From assembly GCF_900182985.1 (NCBI RefSeq), contig NZ_FXUY01000001.1, positions 1,860,001 to 1,924,000 of the forward strand: 64,000 nt of DNA, in the 5' to 3' direction. Shown in pieces: positions 44,557 through 56,003 of this stretch (its first letter is position 1; each line of letters begins with the position of its first letter). Source of the stretch: Pseudomonas helmanticensis (GTDB taxonomy: Bacteria; Pseudomonadota; Gammaproteobacteria; Pseudomonadales; Pseudomonadaceae). The notes beneath the pieces were generated by a model. The model saw only the letters and a program-made list of their open reading frames with translations, made no database searches and had not been told where the DNA came from. The position numbers and the translations under genes were made by a program.

Positions 44557-44763
44557 TCAGTCATCGTCGCGATCACGATAATAGCGACGGCCATCGCGGC
44601 GGTCGTCGTCGCGGTCATCCCAACGGCGGTCGTGATCGTAATTGCGCCCGTGATCGCGGTCGTAATGCCGGCCATGGCGGTGGTCATCATCAAAATCCGC
44701 GACACAGCCACCGAGCAATACGGCGGCGGTCACAGTCAGCAGCATCGTTGTTGCGCGCTTCAT
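44557..44763 (-). CDS. Small lipoprotein with Asp/Arg/His-rich tail
   Basis: This is a 68-residue product. A lipobox LLGGC places the Cys near residue 20. The mature chain is almost only D, R, H and Y (DDDHRHGRHYDRDHGRNYDHD...). Such a tail could bind metal ions or be a low-complexity outer-membrane linker. Function unknown. It lies in a window region rich in metal-response genes, but no regulator box is seen before it. Confidence 0.65.
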   Translation of the reverse strand: MKRATTMLLTVTAAVLLGGCVADFDDDHRHGRHYDRDHGRNYDHDRRWDDRDDDRRDGRRYYRDRDDD

Positions 44764-44961
44764 TCAACACATCCCTAAAACCAAGGTCTTGACGACGGAA
44801 TCGGCCACGCTGCCCTCGTCCTCGCTTTCGCGACGCGGTGCGCGCAGCCGCCCATACGACCGGGTAAAAGCGCGTTGATTCAGTGGCCACTATCGACCGT
44901 TTGTCGCTCTGCGCGTTCGCCAGATTTGCTGGCTGGCGGATCGAAACCCACCCACCTGCAC

Positions 44962-44977
44962 ATGACGAAATTGTAAT
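44962..44977 (-). promoter_or_regulatory. Candidate CopR/CzcR-type response-regulator box
   Basis: On the minus strand the 16-mer reads ATTACAATTTCGTCAT, 133 bases before the OprD-family porin. It fits the ATTACA-N5-GTYAT pattern. The rest of the 44764-45110 gap (347 bases) holds nothing else I recognise. Confidence 0.55.
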
Positions 44978-45110
44978 TCCCCCATCACCTTGGCGTTATC
45001 CGCAGCTTGCAACGATGTCACCCGGCGACCCTGCCGGCGCGCCTTTTGCGCCGAACAATAAAAACCACGCCGAAGCCCGTTCGCGTTCTGCCGAACCTCA
45101 GGAGTGATTG

Positions 45111-46436
45111 ATGGTTAACAATTCAAAAATATCGATAGCCGCGTTAGCGGTGGTGGTTGGCTCCGGGCCGTCCATGGTGATGGCGGAGGACAAGCCGCAA
45201 GGCTTTATCGAAGGCAGCAGCCTGACGCTGCTCAACCGCAACTTGTACTTCAACCGAGATCATCGCAACGGCCAATCCAGCCCGACCGGCAATGGCTACT
45301 CCGAAGCCTGGGCGCAGGCGCTGATCGGCAAGTTCGAATCCGGCTTCACCCAAGGCACCGTCGGAGTGGGTGTTGATGCTTTCGCGATGATCGGTCTGAA
45401 ACTCGACACCGGCGATGGGCGCAACGGTGGCCGCAGCTCGTTTGACGTGTTGCCGGTCAACAGCGACGGCGAGGCGCGGGACGAGTACACCAAGGTCGGT
45501 GGCGCAGCGAAAGTGCGCGCGTTTGATACGGTGCTCAGGGTCGGCGATGTCTTCCCCGCCAACCCGGTGGTCGCGGCGGGTGACTCGCGATTGTTGCCGG
45601 AAAGTTTTCGTGGCGTGACGGCGACCAACACCAGCATCGAGGGTCTGTCGGTACAGGGCGGGCGGCTGCATGCCATGAGCCAACCGGTGTCCAGTGACAT
45701 GCGCGAGAACTTCGCGACGTTCTACGCCGGGCCGGTCAATTCGCCGTGGATCGCTTATGGCGGCGGTGATTATGCGCTGAACAAGAACCTCAGTTTCAGC
45801 CTGTATTCCAGTCGCCTGAAAGATGCATGGAATCAGTATTACGCTGGCTCCGCGTGGACTTATTCGCTGTCCGATGAGCTGTCGCTGTTCGCCGGCCTGA
45901 ATTATTACAAGGCAGTCGACGAGGGCAAACAACTGCTCGGCGAATTCGACAACAACATCTGGAGCGGCCGCGTCGGCGTCAAGCTCGGCGCCCACTCCGT
46001 CGCCCTCTCCCACCAGCGCAACAACGGCAATGACGACTTCGACTACCTGCGCCAGTCCGACTCGATCTTCCTCGACAACTCCATCCAGTACAGCGACTTC
46101 AACTCGCCGAAAGAGCGCTCGTGGATGGTCCGCTACGACCTCGACATGAGCACTTACGGCGTACCCGGTTTGTCGTTCATGACCCGTTACGCACGCGGTT
46201 CGGACGCCGACTATTCCAACGCCAACGCCGTCTACATGCGCCGCGATGCCGAGGGCAATCCACTGACCGACCAGAAGCGCTGGGAGCGTGACATCGAAGT
46301 CAAATACGTGGTGCAGAGCGGCTCGATGAAAGACCTCTCGCTGCGCCTGCGTCAGGCCACGACCCGCGCCACGGCGTTTGAGTCGGACCTGGATGAAGTG
46401 CGGGTGATTATCGAATATCCGCTGGCGATTCTGTGA
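45111..46436 (+). CDS. OprD-family outer-membrane porin
   Basis: This is a 441-residue substrate-specific porin. Signal peptide ends near SMVMA|ED (residue 25). OprD-type blocks are visible: GFIEGSSLTLLNRNLYFNRDH at the mature start, then a run of amphipathic beta strands, ending VRVIIEYPLAIL with a terminal hydrophobic strand. Family members import amino acids, aromatic acids or other small molecules, and the ligand cannot be predicted here. CAGGAG precedes the ATG. A predicted metal-response box upstream suggests control linked to metals. Confidence 0.9.
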   Translation: MVNNSKISIAALAVVVGSGPSMVMAEDKPQGFIEGSSLTLLNRNLYFNRDHRNGQSSPTGNGYSEAWAQALIGKFESGFTQGTVGVGVDAFAMIGLKLDTGDGRNGGRSSFDVLPVNSDGEARDEYTKVGGAAKVRAFDTVLRVGDVFPANPVVAAGDSRLLPESFRGVTATNTSIEGLSVQGGRLHAMSQPVSSDMRENFATFYAGPVNSPWIAYGGGDYALNKNLSFSLYSSRLKDAWNQYYAGSAWTYSLSDELSLFAGLNYYKAVDEGKQLLGEFDNNIWSGRVGVKLGAHSVALSHQRNNGNDDFDYLRQSDSIFLDNSIQYSDFNSPKERSWMVRYDLDMSTYGVPGLSFMTRYARGSDADYSNANAVYMRRDAEGNPLTDQKRWERDIEVKYVVQSGSMKDLSLRLRQATTRATAFESDLDEVRVIIEYPLAIL

Positions 46437-46500
46437 CTGTTCGGTTCATGAAAATTCACCTTTAGAAGCTCCTTGCTCCTTTGGTAGAGGTGAATCCTTT

Positions 46501-46525
46501 GGCGTCCTTCGGGACGCCTTTTTTA
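46501..46525 (+). terminator. Rho-independent terminator
   Basis: Stem GGCGTCC/GGGACGCC with TTC loop and a six-T run, 65 bases after the porin stop. A weaker inverted pair ATTCACCT/AGGTGAAT lies at 46455-46496. Confidence 0.9.
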
Positions 46526-46540
46526 CGCCCACGAACCCCC

Positions 46541-46626
46541 CTGTAGGAGCTGCCGCAGGCTGCGATCTTTTGATCTGGTTCTTTTAAAATCACAGTCAAA
46601 AGATCGCAGCCTGCGGCAGCTCCTAC
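46541..46626. repeat. Dispersed hairpin repeat, family B
   Basis: Inverted arms CTGTAGGAGCTGCCGCAGGC and complement, between porin terminator and the DUF2790 gene. Confidence 0.94.
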
Positions 46627-46648
46627 ACGGACCGCGCTCGGTGGGGAT

Positions 46649-46981
46649 TCAGCCGCCGTTGTTACGGCATACGCCCATCACGTTGTATTTGAGGGTGTTG
46701 AGCTGACCTTTCGAGTCCTCGTAGGTCATGGCGGTGGGCACCACATTGCAGGCTGGCTGCGGCTTCACGACACTCACCACTTTGGCCACGTCGAGCTTCA
46801 TCCCGTACGCGTAGTCCGTCACCACCGGCGGCGCTTTGCCCTGCTTGGCGGCGTATTGCTCCATGGCTTTGGCGTTGGCGCTGAAGGCGCGTTCGAAAGT
46901 ACGGTCACCACCGCCTTCGGCAAGAACATTGACCGACGTCGCCAGGGCACCGGTGAACGCGAGCAACTTGAGCATTTTCAT
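46649..46981 (-). CDS. DUF2790 periplasmic protein with PtrA-like N-terminus
   Basis: This is a 110-residue protein. After the signal peptide the mature chain begins AEGGGDRTFERAFSANAKAMEQ, nearly the same as the mature start of the 67-residue protein encoded just upstream. The C-terminal half is DUF2790 (CNVVPTAMTYEDSKGQLNTLKYNVMG). It thus looks like a fusion of a PtrA-like segment to DUF2790. It lies in the metal locus and is probably metal-induced. Confidence 0.85.
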   Translation of the reverse strand: MKMLKLLAFTGALATSVNVLAEGGGDRTFERAFSANAKAMEQYAAKQGKAPPVVTDYAYGMKLDVAKVVSVVKPQPACNVVPTAMTYEDSKGQLNTLKYNVMGVCRNNGG

Positions 46982-47009
46982 GTGTATTTCCTTTCCATCC
47001 AGACTTGAA

Positions 47010-47042
47010 AAAAGCCCGGCATCGATGCGCGATGACGGGCTT
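47010..47042 (-). terminator. Terminator-like hairpin after ptrA-like gene
   Basis: On the minus strand AAGCCCGTCATCGCG pairs with CGATGCCGGGCTT and is followed by six T. It may limit readthrough into the DUF2790 gene. Confidence 0.8.
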
Positions 47043-47059
47043 GTGCGGGTCCTGCCGGC

Positions 47060-47263
47060 TTACAGGTCTTGGGTTTTGTCGTCTTTCTTTTCATTGATGA
47101 CCACCGGGTTGGCGGCGGCTTTTTCCTTGGCGATGAACAGCTCCATGGATCGGTCGTTGCTGGTCATCATCCGCTCGAAAGTGCGGTCGCCGCCGCCTTC
47201 GGCCAAAGCCAGGGAAGAGATCGCCAGAGCGGCTGCGAAGGCACTGATTTGGGCAAGTTTCAT
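47060..47263 (-). CDS. ptrA: PtrA-like small periplasmic metal-induced protein
   Basis: This is a 67-residue protein with a signal peptide (cut at LALA|EGGGDRTFER, near residue 21) and a short charged mature chain. It resembles PtrA, a small Pseudomonas protein whose gene is known to be induced by copper through CopR and which was first described as a type III secretion repressor. A candidate regulator box lies 72 bases upstream. The gene precedes its DUF2790-containing relative. Confidence 0.75.
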   Translation of the reverse strand: MKLAQISAFAAALAISSLALAEGGGDRTFERMMTSNDRSMELFIAKEKAAANPVVINEKKDDKTQDL

Positions 47264-47335
47264 CTTTGATTCCTCGTTTAAGTAGCTGACGGAATCAAGG
47301 TAACAAGCCGAACCTTGCGTGACGGTGGCGTGGAA

Positions 47336-47351
47336 ATTACATATCCGTTAT
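47336..47351 (+). promoter_or_regulatory. Candidate CopR/CzcR-type response-regulator box
   Basis: ATTACATATCCGTTAT, 72 bases before the ptrA-like start, opposite strand to the gene. It matches 53221-53236 in 13 of 16 positions. Confidence 0.65.
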
Positions 47352-47373
47352 CTCCCGGATCAGTGCACGGAAA

Positions 47374-47469
47374 CCCTGTGGGAGCGAGCCTGCTCGCGAA
47401 AGCGGTGGTTCCGTCACATCGTGGTTGACTGACAGATCGCCTTCGCGAGCAGGCTCGCTCCCACAGGGG
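47374..47469. repeat. REP/REPIN hairpin (family A, GAGCGAGCCTGCTCGCG subtype)
   Basis: Inverted arms CCCTGTGGGAGCGAGCCTGC and complement, ending six bases before the czcA stop codon. Confidence 0.92.
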
Positions 47470-47475
47470 GATTAA

Positions 47476-50652
<3,177 letters not shown>

Positions 50653-51846
50653 TCAGTGCGAGTGCTCGGCCGAGGCTTTGCCCAGTTCCGATTTGAGGAC
50701 GAAGCTGCCGACGCTGGCGACTTGCACGCCCGGTTCCAGCCCCTGAGTGACTTCGACGTGGCCCGCGGCGCGACTGCCCAGCTCGACGGCCCGCGCTGCG
50801 AAGCCGTCATCGGTACGCACGAATACCGTGGGTTTGTCCTCGACGGTCTGGATCGCGGCTTCAGGCACGGCGACTTTTGCCTGGCGACTTTCAGTGGCGA
50901 CCAGCGCCGTGACGAACAGGCCGGGACGCCACGAACCCTGCGGATTTTCCAGCGTGACGCGCACGGTCGCGGTGCGGGTTTGCTCGCCAAGCAAACTGCC
51001 GACATATGCCACGCTGCCGACGACTTCCGCGTTCAATTCTGCGGCGCTGACGGTGACCGCTTTGCCCACTTGCACCTTGTTCAGATCCTTCGGTGAAACA
51101 CCGAACGTGACCCACACCCGCGACAAATCCGAGAGCGTGAACGCTGGCGTGGTTTCATCGACCACCTCGCCCGGCGTCAGGTGTTTTTCCACCACTACGC
51201 CGTCGAACGGTGCGCGCAACTCATAGCGATTGCCGCCGGTGGCGACGACGCTGCCGCTGAGTACGCTGATCTTTTGCCTGGCGTTGCTCACGGCAATTTC
51301 GGCTTCTTGCAATGCCTGGCGCGCCTGAAGAAAATCCTGCTCGGCAGAGATCTTGTCCTGCCACAACTTTTTCTCGCGCTCATAGGTGGTGCGCGCCAAC
51401 GTCAGGCGGCGTTGCGCGGCAGCTTGCTCGCTGCGCTGATCGGAGATTTGCTGACTGGCGATCACCGCCAGCAACTGGCCCTTCTTCACCGTCTGCCCGA
51501 GGTTGACCGAGACCGTCTCGACCACGCCCGGCACACGTGGCACGACATGGGCGGTGCGGTCTTCGTCGAAACGCACTTCGCCGGGGAACGGCAGGCCGAG
51601 GTCGATGCTTTGCGGCTTTGCCTCGGCCAGTTGAATACCGGCTGCGCTAATCTGTTCGACGCTCAATTGGATGTGGCCCTCCTCGCCATGTTCGCCCTCT
51701 GCGGCAGCGCCCTCCTCGGCGTGATCGGCGTGCTCGGACGCCTCGTCGGCGTGGGCGTCGATACTCGCGTTACTTGACCACTGCGAGCCGATGCCAATGC
51801 CCAGCGCCAACGTCGCCACCGCGACAATCATCAGTTTTTTATCCAT
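50653..51846 (-). CDS. czcB: Efflux periplasmic adaptor CzcB
   Basis: This is a 397-residue membrane-fusion protein. An N-terminal membrane anchor (residues 5-22) is followed by an acidic His-rich stretch (HADEASEHADHAEEG...), likely metal-binding. Then come lipoyl and alpha-hairpin domains (RTTYEREKKLWQDKISAEQDFLQARQAL) and beta-barrel regions. The extreme C-terminus ends AEHSH. It links CzcA to CzcC. Confidence 0.94.
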   Translation of the reverse strand: MDKKLMIVAVATLALGIGIGSQWSSNASIDAHADEASEHADHAEEGAAAEGEHGEEGHIQLSVEQISAAGIQLAEAKPQSIDLGLPFPGEVRFDEDRTAHVVPRVPGVVETVSVNLGQTVKKGQLLAVIASQQISDQRSEQAAAQRRLTLARTTYEREKKLWQDKISAEQDFLQARQALQEAEIAVSNARQKISVLSGSVVATGGNRYELRAPFDGVVVEKHLTPGEVVDETTPAFTLSDLSRVWVTFGVSPKDLNKVQVGKAVTVSAAELNAEVVGSVAYVGSLLGEQTRTATVRVTLENPQGSWRPGLFVTALVATESRQAKVAVPEAAIQTVEDKPTVFVRTDDGFAARAVELGSRAAGHVEVTQGLEPGVQVASVGSFVLKSELGKASAEHSH

Positions 51847-51895
51847 GGAAACTCCTCTGCGCCGTGCCTGCGCGCAGTGATCTGAAAAGTGAAAT

Positions 51896-53143
51896 TCAAG
51901 GGCTGACGCTGAGCTCGCCGAAGATCCGTTCGATGCGTACGCGGGCGTCGGTCGCTTCGCTGACGGCCTGGATGTATTGGCTGCGCGCAGCGATCAATGT
52001 GCGTTGCGCGTCGAGCACATCGAGGAAGCCGAACTTGCCCATTTCGAACCCGCGCGTGGCGCTGTCGACCGCACTTTGCGCGGCGGGCAGGATGGTCTGG
52101 TTGAACGCGCTGACTTCGCCGTTGGCGGTCTGCCATTGTTCAAGGCTGGTCTGGATTTCCGTGCGCAAGCGCAGTTCGGTGGCGTTGCGCAGATCCCGCG
52201 CCTGATCGGTACGGCGTGCCGCCGCGAGGACGTTGCCCTGGTTGCGGTTGAACAGCGGGATCGGCATCGACAGCCCGACCACGTTGACCCGCTCGCGCTC
52301 GGCCTCGCTGTACTGGCTGCCGACGCTCACGGTGAGGTCGGGAATGCGCTGGGACTTTTCCAGTCCCAGCGACGCTTCACGCTGATCGATCTGCAAATTC
52401 GCCAGACGCAGCTCGGCGCTTTCGTTCAGACGCTCGAGCAATCTTGTCGGTGGCGGAACGGCCGGCATGCTTTGCGCGGGCGCCTGCACCCTGGTCGACG
52501 CCGGCAACGGCGCGCCCATGACCTGCGCCAATTGTTGGTAAGCAGTGGCTTGATCGCGTTCGGCGCGGCGCAGTTCCAGGCGCACTTCCGAGAGCTGCAC
52601 TTGCGCTCGCGTGCCTTCGACGGGCGACGATTTGCCCGCCTCGATCCGCCCTTGGGCGACACGTAAACCGTGCTCAGCGAGTTGCAGTGACTGACGGGAC
52701 AGCAGCAAGCGTTGCTGCGCGGTTTGCGCACTGTTGAACGCCTGAATCACATCGGCACGCAAGGCATTGCGCTTGCGCTCCAGTTCAATTGCGGCGGCAT
52801 CCTGCGCACGGCTGGCAACATCGATACGGGCGCCGCGTTTACCGCCCAGTTCGATCGGCTGGCTGAGCATGATCGTCGTGGTGCGTGAGTCGCGACGGGT
52901 GTCTTCGGCTTCCCAAGACACTTCGGGATTGGGCATCAGCCCGGCCTGCTGGCAATCGCCTTCGGCAATGCCGATTTCCCACTGCGCAGCGGCCAGCTCC
53001 GGGTTGCCGGCAAAGGCGTTTTGCAGGGCCTGATCAAGCGTCAGGGTCGCAGCATTCGCGAGGCTTGCACTGGCGATCAGCAGCATGCCGCTGACTGTTT
53101 TTTTCAGGCGTGATCGCGCCGTCAGTTGTAATAAACCGGGCAA
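51896..53143 (-). CDS. czcC: Outer-membrane efflux protein CzcC
   Basis: This is a 415-residue TolC-like outer-membrane factor with signal peptide ending SLANA and two repeated coiled-coil halves (NPELAAAQWEIGIAEGDCQQAG ... and the second from about residue 225). No suitable ATG precedes the signal peptide. A TTG at 53143 with AAGGAAG eight bases upstream is the best start. It is the first gene of czcCBA. A candidate regulator box is 77 bases upstream. Confidence 0.92.
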   Translation of the reverse strand: MPGLLQLTARSRLKKTVSGMLLIASASLANAATLTLDQALQNAFAGNPELAAAQWEIGIAEGDCQQAGLMPNPEVSWEAEDTRRDSRTTTIMLSQPIELGGKRGARIDVASRAQDAAAIELERKRNALRADVIQAFNSAQTAQQRLLLSRQSLQLAEHGLRVAQGRIEAGKSSPVEGTRAQVQLSEVRLELRRAERDQATAYQQLAQVMGAPLPASTRVQAPAQSMPAVPPPTRLLERLNESAELRLANLQIDQREASLGLEKSQRIPDLTVSVGSQYSEAERERVNVVGLSMPIPLFNRNQGNVLAAARRTDQARDLRNATELRLRTEIQTSLEQWQTANGEVSAFNQTILPAAQSAVDSATRGFEMGKFGFLDVLDAQRTLIAARSQYIQAVSEATDARVRIERIFGELSVSP

Positions 53144-53220
53144 TGGCAGACTTCCTTTGATTCAGGATTTTCAATGCCGCCACGGTAGGGTTTTGAACTT
53201 ATCGACAAGGTGACTGGAAC

Positions 53221-53236
53221 ATTACAAATCTGTTAT
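53221..53236 (+). promoter_or_regulatory. Candidate CzcR/CopR-type response-regulator box before czcCBA
   Basis: ATTACAAATCTGTTAT lies 77 bases before the czcC start. Same orientation relative to its gene as the ptrA and porin boxes. Confidence 0.65.
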
Positions 53237-53458
53237 CCACGGTTTGCCGAAGTTGTTTTGTTCTAGGATGCGAAGTGCAAACGCTGTTGTCGTAATACAT
53301 CGAAACAAATGCGGGTTAGAGATCTGCTGAACAGCACTTGTGAAAATCAATGTCATGGGGATTTTGTAGTTTTTGCTGCGACAGGCTGTCGCAGAGCGCC
53401 GTTTTAAAGCGCTTGGCGGTTGACCCTGTAGCCACTACAACCTTTATCGTTCGGACTT

Positions 53459-53630
53459 CCCCTCACCCCAGCCCTCTCCCGGGGGGAGAGGGAGCCGACC
53501 GAGATGTCTGGCGTTATATATCGACCTGTTACATCTAGTCGATTATGGATTCCGTAAAGATGTTCCACGTCGGTGCAGTTCTGAAGCATCCCACGTTTAG
53601 TCCCCTCTCCCTCTGGGAGAGGGTGAGGGG
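53459..53630. repeat. Long palindromic repeat element, family D (about 172 bp)
   Basis: Ends CCCCTCACCCCAGCCCTCTC and GGGAGAGGGTGAGGGG are inverted. The middle shares GACCGAGATGTCT and TCGATTATGGATTCCG with the copy at 34121. The rest of the 53144-53731 gap shows only the regulator box. Confidence 0.9.
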
Positions 53631-53731
53631 CTTCTTATCGTTATTGAACAACGTCCGGAACACCTCACAAAAACAATAAATTTCCCAGTCGCCTAAATTA
53701 AATACCCATTAAATAAAAGTGGTGAAAGATC

Positions 53732-54406
53732 ATGCGAATCCTTGTCATCGAGGACGAGCTTAAAGCTGCCGAATACTTGCATCAGGGTTTGACCGAAAGT
53801 GGTTATATCGTTGACCACGCAGCCACCGGTGCCGACGGTTTGCACCTGGCACAACAGCAAGCCTACGACCTGGTGATTCTCGATGTGAATCTGCCCGAAC
53901 TGGATGGCTGGGGTGTACTGGAACAACTGCGCCGCACGCACTCCACGCGAGTGATGATGCTCACCGCGCGCGGGCGTCTGGCCGACAAGATTCGCGGCCT
54001 CGACCTGGGCGCCGACGACTATCTGGTCAAGCCGTTCGAGTTCCCCGAATTGCTCGCGCGGGTGCGCACGTTGATGCGCCGCAGTGAAAACATTCCGCTG
54101 CCGCAGGTGTTGAAAGTCGCGGATCTGGAACTCGATCCGGGCAGGCACCGCGCGTTCCGTGGCGAGCAGCGTATCGACCTGACCACCAAGGAATTCGCCC
54201 TGCTGCACCTGCTGATGCGCCAGTCCGGCGAAGTGCTGACGCGCACGCAAATCATCTCGCTGGTGTGGGACATGAATTTCGATTGCGACACCAATGTCGT
54301 CGAAGTCTCGATCCGCCGCTTGCGGGCGAAAATCGACGACCCGTTCGAGAGCAAGTTGATCCACACCCTGCGCGGTGTCGGCTATGTCCTGGAATCGCGC
54401 GAATGA
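53732..54406 (+). CDS. czcR: Metal-response regulator CzcR
   Basis: This is a 224-residue OmpR-class regulator. Phospho-acceptor Asp in VILDVNLPELDGW near residue 51, Lys in YLVKPFEF, and a C-terminal winged helix ending [17 protein letters not shown]. It is divergent from czcCBA and overlaps czcS by ATGA. The DNA-recognition region is very similar to that of the regulator at 5404, so both may read the same box. Confidence 0.92.
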   Translation: MRILVIEDELKAAEYLHQGLTESGYIVDHAATGADGLHLAQQQAYDLVILDVNLPELDGWGVLEQLRRTHSTRVMMLTARGRLADKIRGLDLGADDYLVKPFEFPELLARVRTLMRRSENIPLPQVLKVADLELDPGRHRAFRGEQRIDLTTKEFALLHLLMRQSGEVLTRTQIISLVWDMNFDCDTNVVEVSIRRLRAKIDDPFESKLIHTLRGVGYVLESRE

Positions 54407-55809
54407 AGCCGGCCAGTCTGTCGATGCGCCTCGGTTTGACGGTGAGCATTCTCGGTGCGCTGCTGGTGGTGTTTCTGGCGATTCTGGCGTACTTCGCCCT
54501 GACCCATGAGCTGAATGCGCTGTCCCGAGACAGCCTGGAAAAGAAGATGCAACAGGTTGAACACAGCCTGTCGCTGTACGTCGACGCCAATGAAATCAGC
54601 GGTAAGCCGCACATTCTGCTCGATCAGGTAATGGGCCATGACAACCTCACGCTGACGATTTATGACCGCCTCAATCAGCGCTCGCCGCTGCTCAAATCCG
54701 GCTCGGGCCTGGCCGATCCACGGGTCGAATTAAAAGCCGTGCGCGCGACCACCGATCAACTGGCCTACAGCGACAGCACTGACACTGAAGGCAAGCAATT
54801 CCTTACCGCCTCCCAACTGATTCGCCTCAAGGACGGCAGCAGCGTGCCAGTGCTACTGTCGGTTGATAACGCCCACGATGAGGCCTTGCTCAGCGCCTAT
54901 CTGCGCTCGACGCTGATTGCCTTGCCGTTGCTGCTGGTGTTCATCGGCCTCACGGCGTGGGGCGCGGTGCAGCGCGGATTGGCACCGATGCGCGAGTTTC
55001 GCAAAGTCGCAGCGATGGTCTCGACCCAGGATCTCGATCATCGCCTGTCGGTGGTGAACATGCCGCAGGAGTTGAGCGAACTGGCGCAGGGCATCAACTT
55101 CATGCTGCATCGGCTGGATGCCGGGGTGCAGCAGTTGTCACAGTTTTCCGATGATCTGGCGCATGAGCTGCGCACGCCGATCAATAACCTGATGGGCAAG
55201 GCGCAAGTGACGCTCTCACGCGAGCGCTCGGTGGACGAGTACAAGGATGTGCTGGTGTCGTGCACCGAAGAGCTGGAGCGGGTGGCGCGGATTGTCTCGG
55301 ACATGCTGTTTCTGGCGCAGGTCAGTCATCCGTCGGCGCTGGCACCGTTTGAAGCGGTGGCGCTGGAGGTTGAGGCGGCGAAAGTGGCGGAGATGTTTTC
55401 GTTGTCGGCGCAGGACAAGCGCATTCACTTGAACGTCATTGGCAGCGCTTCGGTGTTGGGCGATCGGTTGATGATTCAGCGGGCGATTTCGAATCTGCTG
55501 TCGAATGCGTTGCGCCATTGTCCCGCCGGAAAAACCGTGACGTTGCTGATCGAGCAAGGCGCAAAGCAATCCTCGCTACTGGTCAGCAACCCTGGCGCCG
55601 GGATTGAAGCGCAACATCTGCCGTATCTGTTCGACCGCTTCTACCGTGTCGACAGCAGCCGCTCCAGATCGCAGGGCAGCACCGGGTTGGGACTGGCGAT
55701 CGTGCGCTCGATCATGAGCCTGCATCAAGGCGTGGCCGAGGTTAAGAGCCTGCCGGGCGCGATGACCGTGTTCCGCCTGGGCTTCCCCACCACCGAATCA
55801 CCTCTGTAG
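54403..55809 (+). CDS. czcS: Metal sensor histidine kinase CzcS
   Basis: This is a 468-residue membrane sensor kinase: TM1 near residues 12-34, periplasmic loop, TM2 near 168-188, HAMP, H-box [12 protein letters not shown] near residue 250, N-box and G-boxes (GSTGLGLAIVRSIM). The frame extends upstream inside czcR, but the coupled ATG at 54403 is the right start. The UAG stop is formed by the first bases of a family B repeat (CTGTAGG), so the protein tail ends where the repeat was inserted. Confidence 0.93.
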   Translation: MKPASLSMRLGLTVSILGALLVVFLAILAYFALTHELNALSRDSLEKKMQQVEHSLSLYVDANEISGKPHILLDQVMGHDNLTLTIYDRLNQRSPLLKSGSGLADPRVELKAVRATTDQLAYSDSTDTEGKQFLTASQLIRLKDGSSVPVLLSVDNAHDEALLSAYLRSTLIALPLLLVFIGLTAWGAVQRGLAPMREFRKVAAMVSTQDLDHRLSVVNMPQELSELAQGINFMLHRLDAGVQQLSQFSDDLAHELRTPINNLMGKAQVTLSRERSVDEYKDVLVSCTEELERVARIVSDMLFLAQVSHPSALAPFEAVALEVEAAKVAEMFSLSAQDKRIHLNVIGSASVLGDRLMIQRAISNLLSNALRHCPAGKTVTLLIEQGAKQSSLLVSNPGAGIEAQHLPYLFDRFYRVDSSRSRSQGSTGLGLAIVRSIMSLHQGVAEVKSLPGAMTVFRLGFPTTESPL

Positions 55810-55887
55810 GAGCTGCCGCAGGCTGCGATCTGTTGATCTTGATCTAAAAACAAGAGCAAAAGATCGCAGCCTGCGGCAGCTCCTACA
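55804..55887. repeat. Dispersed hairpin repeat, family B, overlapping czcS stop
   Basis: Inverted arms CTGTAGGAGCTGCCGCAGGC and complement. The TAG inside the left arm is the czcS stop codon. Confidence 0.94.
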
Positions 55888-55911
55888 TTGAATGTGTCGG
55901 CACCGCAAAAG

Positions 55912-55945
55912 CCTGTGGGAGCTAGCCTGCTGGCGATTGCGGTAG
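55912..55945. repeat. Solitary REP half-element (family A)
   Basis: Single arm CCTGTGGGAGCTAGCCTGCT without inverted partner, before the glpV 3' end. Confidence 0.7.
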
Positions 55946-56003
55946 GTCGGGCACCAACAAAAACGGCACCTTGCGGTGCCGTTCGCCTTTCACATTTCAG
56001 CTA

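Noticed and set aside
54265..54402. N-terminal extension of the czcS frame inside czcR
   Set aside because: Antiparallel to known domain layout; the coupled ATG at 54403 gives the normal kinase N-terminus.
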